Shown here: positions 25,208 to 34,892 of the stretch, in pieces
Position numbering within the stretch: the stretch's first letter is position 1
Layout of the letters: the number at the start of each line of letters is the position of its first letter
From: Lepturacanthus savala
Taxonomy: Eukaryota; Chordata; Actinopteri; Scombriformes; Trichiuridae
NCBI GenBank assembly: GCA_030544235.1
Contig: CM060484.1
Span: 14,243,031 to 14,307,030 of the forward strand
Length of the DNA: 64,000 nucleotides
Reading direction: 5' to 3'
Translations under genes and position numbers: made by a program
The notes under the pieces: generated by a model
What the model was told of the DNA's origin: nothing
The model's database searches: none
Seen by the model: the letters and a program-made list of their open reading frames with translations, nothing else

Positions 25208-26299
25208 ATGGCACAGCGTCTGCGTTTGTACTTTGGCTCGGGCCGCAGTAACACAGCCCCGGAGATGCTGGAAGGAAACTCTGTGGAGCAGCAGGGAGAC
25301 AATGATGTGGTGACGGCGCTCCGCATGCAGCCACCTCCGGTATCGAGGCCTGCTCGGGGGCCAGCTGAACAGCATGTCCCACCTTTTGGTTTACGCTCGG
25401 AACCTTCTCTTAAACGCAGCTCCTCCATGTTTATACCCCAGCTCGCCTCCTACGCCGAGTCGCGGCCCACTAAGAGTTCCTCCATGCGCATTTCCCTCCA
25501 GCGCTCCAATGGATCAAGTAATGGAGATTCCAGTGGCCATGCTGATGACGTCCCACCACCCCGTTATAGTCCTCCAGGACCTGCGCCTGCCTATACGGAA
25601 CCACTGATCCAAGTGGACGTTCCGCAACATCCACCTCCTCCATATTACAGCTCAGATTCTTTAAACTCACAACCTGCACAAACAGATCCGAACGTGCCCA
25701 AACGCAGGGTGTTTAATATTGGTTCAAATGGCCATACTGTGTATAGCAGAGGCCAACCTGGTATCAATGTTGGGGGTATTTGTATCCAGAGGAAATCTCC
25801 TGATGGATCTGAAGTCCAGCATTTCAGAATCCTCCCTTACGGCGGTACTGGCTGGTCTGTCCAGCAGCAGAGCTTGGACCAGAACACTGGTGCTAATGCG
25901 GGAACACAGAGACTAGTGTTTCAGCTCCAGCAAAATCAGAACCAGGATCAGAACCAGGGTAGGCAACAGCCTACCACATCCCCGGAAGAATGCACCAATG
26001 CGGGATTCGCCAGCGCAGGTGGTGGCCGTATGGTGCATTACCCCAGAATTCGATTGGAGAGGAATTTGTCTCATCAAAGGCTTTTGCGGGAAAATCAAGA
26101 AAGCCAAGCTATAGAGGAGAACCATGTTGATATAGAGACACAGAGAATGGAAGGAAGAAACCTATCTAATGGCTGTACTTTTAAAATCAGTGGGGATACT
26201 CCCAGAAGGCAGCCTCATTTCAAGATTTATTTTTCCCCCGGTGGAGGTGGAGATCAGGATGTGAATCTTGGCAATGATTCGACAAGGAATAATCCCAAG
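25208..26299 (+). CDS. nedd4l: nedd4l alternative first coding exon (1b): C2-less long N-terminus
   Basis: A 364-codon frame from ATG 25208 (context AAAATGG, strong) to AAG 26299, where a GTAAAG donor follows in phase 0. Exon 6 starts in phase 0, so splicing to it gives a 1266-residue protein lacking exons 1-5, and so most of the C2 domain. The start MAQRLRLYFGSGRSNT closely resembles the long human NEDD4 isoform (MAQSLRLHFAARRSNT), and the join K|TRDDFLGQ is at the same place. Visible features: Ser-rich basic patches (LKRSSSM, 69-74; TKSSSMRIS, 89-96), PPRY (117-120), PPPYY (143-147) and a Gln/Asn run (239-250). No folded domain is recognised, so it is probably disordered. If the intron is retained, the frame stops seven codons past the donor (26321-26323). 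No splice evidence is available here. Confidence 0.85.
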
Positions 26300-27802
26300 G
26301 TAAAGATTATTGCAAAAGCTTAATAGGACTGTTAACTTTTTGTCAAATGTTCTTTTATTTAAATGGAAATGATTACGATGTGAAGATGTGACATTCAGAT
26401 GCTGGAGAAATTAATAGTAGACAAATCACATCTAACAGTGAATAGGTCTTTGTATGACATTTAGTTGATTACATGATAATGTCTGTTGTACTGTATCCAG
26501 AGGATGGAGAGGTATTTAGTAGGGTATGGACTAAACAAATGTTATGTCCATATAGATTAGTTTAGTATTTCGTATTTAATTTGTGAAGTTGCTATTGAGA
26601 ATCTTTCCTCTTTTTACTTGCTGAATTTCTCCCAGATGAGGAGAGATCTGTATGGGACAGGAAGAGGGTGGTGACATTCTTGGAATTGAAAGCACAGACA
26701 GGGCTGCTGAGCTAAATTGCACACACACACTGGCTTTCTTTCACTTCGCGACCACAGGCATTTGAAATTTTACACACATTAGCCAATTGAGTCACGAAAG
26801 GAAAACAGGAACGGACTTCTGGATGAATGGATGATTTCTCCCTGTGCACTTGTTGCTTTCTGTTTCACAGAAATGTGACACTTAAGTTTAGTTATACCCG
26901 TAACTGCGGCCAATGCTCTTTGAGAGTTGGCTGTTTCTATCTTTAGTCTGTTTTGAGCGTGGTTGTTGATTTTGAGAGCGGGCAGGCAGCATGTCTTCTT
27001 TGGCTCGAGGCTGGTATGGATCTGTATCCTAGCAGCTGCTCTGCGAGTGATTAAGCGCTAAGATGTCGTTACAGCACAAACGACGATCAAGAAGTTTAAC
27101 GAGCTATCTGCATGGGTAGCTTCCTGAAAGGGTGGATTATTTTTGATGCCGCAACCTGTTCCCCCCCCCTCATGCGAAGCTCAACCTTTGGAAGCAAAAT
27201 GGATATAAATGTTTCACTTTAAAAAACAGTGCATCACATTAACTCATTTAATGCTAGATATTTGATCTTGCAATTAAATATTCAAAATCTTTACTATATA
27301 GGCATTAATCTCTGTAGTTTCTCATAAAGGGTTTCCTGACAGGACTCGTATTATGTGAAAGGAAATGTCTGCTTGTATAAAACATTTCAGTTATACAACC
27401 TGGGATTTTAATCTGCTTTGCCAGTTTTCAGTGGTTGCGATCCCTGAAAATATTATTATATTTATGACGGCAAGATGTATTTTACATCCACACTAGGATA
27501 AGCATTTATAACTGTTAACCAATATGTGATCAATATAAGCTAAAGTAAGTTATCTCATTTGGTTTTGTCAGTCAAAGTGAGGGACCTATGGATTTGCTTG
27601 ACAACATTTGCTGTTCCTCACCTCATTTGTAATCCCAATTTATGTTTAGTTGTATTTTGTGACAGCACACTACACACACCGCCTCCTTTTCCCTTTTTAA
27701 AAAAAACAACAACAAAAAAACATGAGTTATTGTTACCCCAGGGTATCCCGTTTCTCATGCAACATGGAAATCCTCATATAGACCATAATGACAGGGCTTT
27801 CC

Positions 27803-27847
27803 GTGTGTGTGTGTGTGTGTGTGTTGTTTGTTTGTGTGTGTGTGTGT
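27803..27847 (+). repeat. (GT)n microsatellite
   Basis: GT dinucleotides interrupted by GTTTGTTT. Simple repeat in nedd4l intron 5. Confidence 0.9.
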
Positions 27848-29919
27848 CTGTCTGCAGACAGCTATGCCACTGTGCCCTCGTTACACCCCTTCACAGTCAT
27901 TGCCATTCACAAAGCCCTCTTGCACTGGGCTTGCTATATTTGCCTGAGAGGGGACGCTCTCTTTATTTTGGTCCAGTAGCATGTGAGATGGCTTCAGATT
28001 AGTATTGTTGTGAAGGGGTTTTCTGTCACCTCGTGACCTCGTAGAGTTGCATGGCTATTGTAATTCAGTTGTGTCAACACAGTGAGACCGTTGAGTAGGT
28101 GAGACAATCTTTTCACACCTCATTGCCAGCCTGGTCGCTCTATATCATAACCTCTGAATCCGTTACCGCTTCTTGATGCAGCTACAGTAGCATTGACATA
28201 TCTCATTGCTGTGTGCTCATGAAGGGTTGATCCACTCAAATTACCCGAATCTCTTGTGTTACCTCTTGTGGTATAGAGCCAGGCTGGCAGTTCTAAGATC
28301 TATCTCAGGAATTTCTACCTCTACCTCAGACCATGGAGTTGACTGAAATTTAGTTTGTTGTGCCCCCAGCAATGATGAATAGCATTTCTTACATAAACAA
28401 TGTCCTGATTTCTGTGGAAAACCCACTGTTTTCATTGGAACATATAATGAAATAGTCCCTATGAGTAACACTGTTGTTGTTTCTGGGTAAAATAAAATTA
28501 TTCTGTGTTTTTTTTTTTTTTTGTGATAATTCAAACCAAAACTATCTCTGCAGTGAAGTTTTTTTCTTGTGGTGAACTGACCTTTAGTAAGTGTTTTATT
28601 TTGTAATTTTCTAGCTCTGCCGTTACTTCATCTGCCTCAGGCCTCATTCACCCTTCGTCTCTCCTCATTCTCTTGGTCGTTGGTGGCACCCACCCTCTCT
28701 GAGTGTAACCTGGCCCTGGGAGGCAGCTGCAGGCTCAACTGTGACCCTTTGATGACTCTGCAATTATATCTCACACATACACATACCTGCAACTTAAAAT
28801 GCTTGTTATGGTTAATGATAGAGGGAAAAAAAAACCTTCCCAAGAGCACATGTGCCAGATAGGAATGCTGCTATTGCCAGAGGCTATTTCATAGGTTACA
28901 AGCTACAGGTCCCACTCATTATTATTTATGTGTTGAAACATACTAGCAAATAAAGTCAAAATTAAATGCTCATAGTGATCATTGCTGGTATTCTTGGCTG
29001 GTTATTGTTTTTTTGAAACATTAATAGATATTATCCTTTTAATTTATAAAGCACTTTTCCAAACAAAGTGTTTTACAACGTGACATTGTAAGCTATAGAT
29101 CCACACATGTGTAATATGACACCGTGCTGTGGTCCAGGTTGCTTTTGTTGCTCTCTCGTGGTTCAGATAAGGTTTATGATTCATTGTTTTGAATAAGTTG
29201 GGAGTTAAGCAGTCAGTAAATGAATTGTCGGGTTGGTTTAGGAAATTAAAGCAGACACTGCCATAAATTACAATGCAGTGGTTCCAGTTTTTTTTTTTTT
29301 TTTTTTTTCTGAGAAGTTGTTTAATGTGTGTGCATGTGCTTGAGTGTCTGTTGGGGAGAGGGAAAGCACACATGTATTCGCAAGGGCCTGTTTACGTGTC
29401 TGTTCATTAATAACTCAACGTTTTTATGTGGCTCATTTGTAACCTTTCACCGTTGAATTCCAGGTTTGTTAACTGTGGAGAGAGCCCAGTGCACTCACTT
29501 TGTTTACTGCTAATTCTCTCCCCTGCTGATAATCAAAATAAACCAGTGTCGCAGCTGTACATCTTAACCTAAGCTCAGTGTGAAATATCGGTACTAGGAG
29601 AGTGATTTTTTTATTGTATTTTCATATATTTTAACACATGCACAAACACACACACATACATACAAAAATATGTAAAAAAATCTCTGCTGATGAGATTTTA
29701 ATGTCATTTCATTTGATTGATTAAAGACTAAAGAATAGCATCTTAACATCTCAACACATCATGTCTCCTACAACTCACAAGTGACTCACATGTCAGGCTG
29801 TGAAACACTGGACCAATAGAACTGTCATGCACTCTCTTAATCCAGCTTTGCCTGTCCTACAAGCGCACATTATTTCTGGTTATTGCCTGTTGTCTAAATG
29901 AGTTGTGTCCCACATACAG

Positions 29920-29955
29920 GCTGCAACCAAGAATGGGATTTTCCATATCGGACAG
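29920..29955 (+). CDS. nedd4l: Candidate 36-nt cassette exon in nedd4l intron 5
   Basis: The segment is bounded by CACATACAG and GTAATC, is a multiple of three, has no stop in phase 0, and would insert AATKNGIFHIGQ between exon 5 (or 1b) and exon 6, inside the C2 domain for the canonical form. I know no matching segment in mammalian NEDD4L, and the pyrimidine tract is weak. It could be a chance pairing of splice-like signals. Confidence 0.2.
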
Positions 29956-30605
29956 GTAATCATCACCCCCAGTGGGGCCTGCTGCTGTGCAGCTCAATTA
30001 TTCGTCAATATCCCCCTTTTCCTCTCATTCTGCATTAATTACAGCAAAAGGATGGACATAACGGGCTTCTTTAATTCAGAAAAAAAACTTCCCTGGTACT
30101 TTCCTGGTGTCACATAAATCCTTCTCTTCCTCTGCCTGGCTGATGTGGCTTCTATCTAGCAGTGGATGATATTTTTCCTTGCTGGGTTCACGGCTTTCCC
30201 CCCCCCTATGAAGCGATAACACATGCCTGTCTGTAAACCCCAAGCTTTTTTTCTTTGGCACCTGTGGAGGTCTGTGCGGATCCATAGAGAAGAATTTTCA
30301 TAAAATGTAGCAGAAATTGCTCAAGCATAATTTACTGCTTTGTAGCTATCTGGGATTTTCAGACCTCTACGGGCGTTGATAAAAAGGCTTGAGGTTATTT
30401 CTGGATGGGGCTGTCCATGAAATGAAAATCTGTCTCTTTCTCTATGTCTGTGACAAACACAAATACTGCTGGGTCATCTGGTGTTCTAGACAATTTACCT
30501 CAACATTGTGGTTTCCCCCCTCTTTTCCCCTCCTGGAAATTTTCAAAAAACTGTTATTTCTGGAATTAAGCTGCCGAATGTGACCTTATTCTTTTTCTCC
30601 TGTAG

Positions 30606-30656
30606 ACCAGAGATGATTTCCTTGGACAAGTTGATGTTCCTCTCAGTCATTTGCCG
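30606..30656 (+). CDS. nedd4l: nedd4l exon 6 (C2 domain end; common exon)
   Basis: Encodes TRDDFLGQVDVPLSHLP (residues 99-115). DDFLG is a C2 signature. Phase 0 at the 5' end allows joining either to exon 5 or to exon 1b. Preceded by TTTCTCCTGTAG, donor GTGAGT, with a TG repeat beginning about 24 nt later. Confidence 0.97.
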
Positions 30657-32129
30657 GTGAGTTATGCACACCTGTGTCTTTGTGTGTGTGTGTGTGTGTG
30701 TGTTTTTGTGGGTGTGTGCCACTGTTGCCGGCCAGTCTGACTGTTTTAAATGTGAATACTCAGCTGTTTCTTATCTTCAATTTTGCTCTGCCTGATTACC
30801 CTCTGTGAAGGTCAGGGAAAAAGTGTGTTTGTGTGTGTCAGACTTTAGTGTGAGAAAGTGCTAGACACAGAAGTAACGTCTTAAAAAAACAGCAAAGCAC
30901 TTCTTGTTTAAAAAAAACAAAACGAACAGAAGAGGGCTGCCTAGAATATAAACAGAGGGGACTTTCCTGAGGGTGAGCTACTGGAAAAGGCCGCACTAGT
31001 CAAATTCACATATTTTATAAATATACTCATTTGGAAACTGTTGACTTCTGTGAGATTACAGCTTTAGTAAACAACAACATACAGAAGCAGTGTGTACTGC
31101 TTGGAAACCCTGTGTCAGGTTGGTGCAAATGAACGGGACTTGAAACTCAAACCAACAGACCTACGGCTCGTTCTGAAGCAGCAGCTGCTTCTTCGTTCTG
31201 TTGGGAGCTGTGCAGTCGGGCTGGCTGTGGCTCTCTGAAGTTGTGAATCTTAAAAGCTTATCAGGAAAAAAGTGTTTGGGTTAATTATTAATGTCCTATT
31301 TGGCTCCCGTAGGCCCAGGGAATTAGTAGCCGATAGAAGTTGCAGCTGAGTCATCTTGAGAGGTGAAGTCAGTGGACGGGATAGAGAATGTTTGGTCCTA
31401 ATGGAGCTAGTGTTGAAAATCATAAAACAAAATGAGACAACTTAAATAAGCTATTGCTGTGCCTGTATAGATGCTGTGTTGTGTGTTTTGTGCATGACTA
31501 AAGTCTTATTCATAGTTACTGGACGTTTCTTTAGTCATTGCTTTCTACCGAATTTCTCATAGATAAATGTCTTTTACTTTTTCTGAAGAAGGTCAGTAAT
31601 TCTGACTCATTTCAGGCAATCTACTAGCCAAACACAGTCTCATGGAACATATAGAAAGATGGTGTAGTTTAAATGAGTTGGTTTAAATGAATAGTTTCAA
31701 AATATAATAGCTTATTCTTAAGATTTTAAGGACTGTTGATCCCAACAGCTTCACCATGTGTTAATGTGGTGTTTTTTTTTTTTTTTTTAAAACAAAAACA
31801 TACATTTGAAATCGCTCTTGTGAAATGGAAACTGACAGTCTGATTCAGTGGTATGTTAGAGAAGCCTTATGTGGTGAGCAGCCAGCGTAGACTGGTTTGG
31901 CCCAGCTAGAGAGGAGTGGGAGATTGCTGTGAAATTACAAAAGACCTTTTCTGCTGTTCAATATGTAACAGGAGAAGCTCAGCATTGCATAATGATCCTG
32001 GGATGGCTGTGCAGAGGGCTGTTGCCATGCTGTCAACTCATGACTGATATTTTGATACTGTCTGACGTGTATTTTGCTTGTGTGCTCAATTGATTGCCGT
32101 CAACACATGTGCCCTTTCTTAATTTGCAG
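30657..32129 (+). other. nedd4l: Intron 6 of nedd4l
   Basis: About 1.5 kb, no exon seen. Apart from the TG tract and a poly-T run (about 31770-31788) it is unique AT-rich sequence. Confidence 0.65.
30680..30704 (+). repeat. (TG)n tract next to the exon 6 donor
   Basis: About 12 TG units start about 24 nt after the 5' splice site of exon 6. UG repeats in pre-mRNA are binding sites for TDP-43 and CELF-type proteins, so an effect on exon 6 splicing is possible. Confidence 0.85.
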
Positions 32130-32191
32130 ACGGAGGACCCCGCCATGGAGCGTCCCTACACGTTTAAAGACTTCCTCCTACGGCCCAGAAG
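32130..32191 (+). CDS. nedd4l: nedd4l exon 7
   Basis: Encodes TEDPAMERPYTFKDFLLRPR plus the first two bases of a Ser codon (residues 116-136). The internal ATG at 32145 has a perfect GCCATGG context. Human NEDD4L has isoforms that start at the equivalent Met (MERPYTFKDF). Preceded by TTAATTTGCAG; donor GTCTGT is weak. Confidence 0.96.
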
Positions 32192-32560
32192 GTCTGTTTC
32201 TTTTGTAAATAACAGGATGTGAAGAGTAAACCATAAAAATAAATTCCAGTAAAGCGGCTTCTTCAATTATATTGGTGCCCTGATTTGTCCCGATTTGTCC
32301 CCATTTGCAAGATAAATAGTCACTAACAGATTTTTATAACTCTCATAAGCACTCAGTAACTTAAATCGTGGTTTGCAACTCTGGTGTCATTTGGGGTCAT
32401 TTGAAGGCTGAAGGTGAAAAGCCATCTGGTGCAAAGAGGACTTTGGAAATTCCCTTCTACTTTTAAGTATTAGCCTACTAAGGGCTCTGAGGACACAGGC
32501 CACCTGGTTTTGATTAACCATTTTTATGTGGGTGCATTTCTGCTGATGTTATCCCTCCAG

Positions 32561-32663
32561 TCACAAGTCCAGGGTGAAGGGTTACCTGCGTCTGAAGATG
32601 GCCTATCTGCCCAAACAAGGAGGACATGAGGAGGAAGCTGGAGAGATGAGGGAGGAGTCTGAG
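32561..32663 (+). CDS. nedd4l: nedd4l exon 8
   Basis: Encodes (S)HKSRVKGYLRLKMAYLPK followed by an acidic Glu-rich stretch ending EESE (residues 136-170). The HKSRVKG(F/Y)LRLKMAY string ends the C2 domain and is diagnostic of NEDD4L. Preceded by ATCCCTCCAG, donor GTAAGC. Confidence 0.97.
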
Positions 32664-33369
32664 GTAAGCTCTTTGACAATTTGGTTGTTGTTCGTTTGAT
32701 CTGCAGACTTAGCATTACCTAAGGCAACTTTTGACTCGTCCTAAATGACATGAAGCCAAACCGCATTCTTTTATTCTTTCCTTCCACATTACGAAAACAC
32801 AGTTCTCAGCTTAAAGATAGAACTGAGTGTGCCACTTAGGAACCAGTAGAAATATGATATATTTTATGCTCAGACTGAGAAGAGAGAGGATTGCTCTGCT
32901 TTTTTTTTTTTTTTTTTTTTAAATTCTCTTTTCTAAGAATTCCGACGCATCCTGCTGCCAGACTCTGGTGAAAGTTCTTTCCAGGTCAGGATCTGGGAAA
33001 ACCATTTAAAATTATACTGCACCTTATTTCGAGAAATATGAGCTTCTTCTCTCTTACTTTGTGTGCGTTCTCACTTGTATTTGTTTGTCGCAGTGTGCAT
33101 TTCTTGCAGTTTGCACAAGATGTGCATGTGTATATAACATGAGAGTATTGGAGCATGTGATAGGTGTTATACAGGCAGCGAAAGGATTCACAGATGAGGT
33201 GACAATTTGCAGGAAAAATCACACTCTATTTTCGCTGTCCCTTTTTAGTCTGTCATTTTCTTTTTTTGAAGGAACTGTATTACAGCAGCTTGAATAATGA
33301 ACCTAATGCCAATGTTATTAAACAAAGAATAACCTGCGATCTTGAAAAATCATGAATATTCCTTTTCAG

Positions 33370-33524
33370 GGATGGGATGAGAATGCAGACTCAGGGTCTC
33401 AGCGACCCCAGCAGCTGCTGCCACCATTGCCCGCCGGCTGGGAAGAGAAGGTGGACAATCTGGGACGCACCTACTACGTCAACCACAACAACCGCTCAAC
33501 ACAGTGGAAGCGGCCCTCCAACAT
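33370..33524 (+). CDS. nedd4l: nedd4l exon 9 (WW1)
   Basis: Encodes residues 171-222. WW1 runs LPAGWEEKVDNLGRTYYVNH and on to NNRSTQWKRP, with both signature Trp and the closing Pro. WW domains bind PPxY motifs in substrates and adaptors. The exon ends within a Met codon (AT|G). Preceded by CCTTTTCAG, donor GTACGC. Confidence 0.97.
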
Positions 33525-33558
33525 GTACGCATGCTCTCCCTTCTTATGTGTTTAGGTT

Positions 33559-33916
33559 TGAAGGTCCCAGGTTTTACACTTTTCTTTGAGTTTTATTTGA
33601 AGTTTTTTTTTCCCTTTTAACAAGATATATTTGTGGTTTAAACTACCAAAAATATAGTTTTCCATCCAATATTTAAAGGTTGTTTTGTGTCAGTCTCAGT
33701 TTTAATATTTAGCTGTTCTTCTGATTAGCTGATTTTTATGGAGGGGTGTGCAGTGTATAATTGTGACTGGTTGGCTGGTTCTAAGGCACCATTTTTTAAT
33801 ATGAACTGTGGACATTTCTTTGTGGATTGGGCTTTTTGAAACATGGGACTGTACTAAAATTGTCTAAAAGCTAATCTAATATTAAAACTCTCCATTTCTA
33901 TGATATGGGACCTTTA
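33559..33916. mobile_element. Short non-autonomous element (TAAAGGTCCCATATT family)
   Basis: The left end reads GAAGGTCCCAGGTTTTACAC and the complement of the right end reads TAAAGGTCCCATATC, giving inverted termini. The internal ACACTTTTC then GTTTTATTTGAAGTT is shared almost word for word with 50418 onward. About 360 bp, no open frame. Lies in nedd4l intron 9. Confidence 0.5.
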
Positions 33917-34184
33917 AAGTATATTTAAATACCATTAGTTCATCTAGAGACTATCTAAAAGAGAAAAAATAGGTGAGACACAGCAGTGGGTTGGGTAGCC
34001 ATAGCTAGAGATAATAAAATAAAGACTAAATTATATGTCCTTATTACTTTCTCAACTTCACTTTGGCTCATTTAGAATGAGTGACAAGGCTAAACTGGTA
34101 TAATCTAATGTTCTCTGTCTATTTACCGGCAAGGCTGTTGTGTCTTAATAGCACTTTTGTTTGACATCACCTCGTCTCCCTCAG

Positions 34185-34320
34185 GGATATGATTTCAGAG
34201 ACGGAAAGTGACAATCAGCAGCGGCAGATAAATCAGGAGGCGCACCGCGTTTTCCGTTCGAGACGCCACATCAGTGAAGACCTAGAAAACGAGCACCTGG
34301 AAGCCAGAGACATGGACAAT
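34185..34320 (+). CDS. nedd4l: nedd4l exon 10
   Basis: Encodes (M)DMISETESDNQQRQINQEA, then HRVFRSRRHISEDLENE and onward (residues 222-267). QINQEA..RFRSRRHISEDLE is a conserved NEDD4L linker between WW1 and WW2. Preceded by CTCCCTCAG, donor GTGAGA, phase 0 at the 3' end. Confidence 0.96.
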
Positions 34321-34438
34321 GTGAGAGATGATTATACATACATATGCTAAACATGCAGAGTCCCAGCTTTCTCAAAATTAAGTTAATAAAAAATGTTATT
34401 CTTGCTTCATGGTTTGGGTGTCGTTGTTTCCTATGTAG

Positions 34439-34627
34439 TCCTGGGAGCTCATCACAGAAGAGGATCCTGACGACAGCTTGGACCAGTCACTGCCTGGCCC
34501 TTCCTCTGTCATGACGCCACAACACCCACCAACGCCGGTCACCCAGGAGTTCTCTGAAGATTTGAATTTGAGGCTGTCACTCACCCCTGATACCAACGGC
34601 GAGATGCCAGGGCCCAGCTCTGCTCTG
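34439..34627 (+). CDS. nedd4l: nedd4l exon 11
   Basis: Encodes 63 residues (268-330) of the disordered linker, starting SWELITEEDPDDSLDQSLPG and ending EMPGPSSAL. It matches the human segment PWETISEEV ... EELSRRLQITPDSNGE in pattern. Preceded by TTCCTATGTAG, donor GTGAGA; 189 nt, phase 0 at both ends, so skippable in frame. Confidence 0.95.
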
Positions 34628-34811
34628 GTGAGACGTGAACGCCGTAATTTACAGCAGTCACAATCTAAACCGCACTTATGTTATTGTGTAAATGTAGGAT
34701 AGTCATATTGATTTCCAGGCATCTCTTAAATGGGTATTTTGTGTCAGATATTTGAGTGGCAGGCAGTGCTGCTAGCAATAGGTTTTCTTTTTTCTTTGTG
34801 TTTTATTACAG

Positions 34812-34892
34812 GGCCAAATATCAAACAGACACCGTTCCTCCAGTATGACCGATGGCGTCAGTGATCAGACCCAGGGTCCTTCTCCTCTTACG
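34812..34892 (+). CDS. nedd4l: nedd4l exon 12 (first SGK/14-3-3 site)
   Basis: Encodes GQISNRHRSSSMTDGVSDQ and onward (residues 331-357). RHRSSS (34827-34844) fits RxRxxS and aligns with human RLRSCS, the Ser-342 site phosphorylated by SGK1/PKA that recruits 14-3-3. 81 nt, phase 0 at both ends. Preceded by TTTTATTACAG, donor GTACAT. Confidence 0.95.

Larger units (their letters stand above)
26300..30605 (+). other. nedd4l: Intron 5 of nedd4l, 3' part
   Basis: About 4.3 kb. Holds a GT microsatellite (27803-27847), poly-T runs (28508-28522, about 29288-29307) and one candidate cassette exon (29920-29955). No other exon is seen. Confidence 0.6.

Noticed and set aside
25084..25428. Open frames on the opposite strand and in other frames of exon 1b
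   Set aside because: They are shadows of the GC-richer coding exon; only the frame from 25208 matches the NEDD4 long N-terminus.
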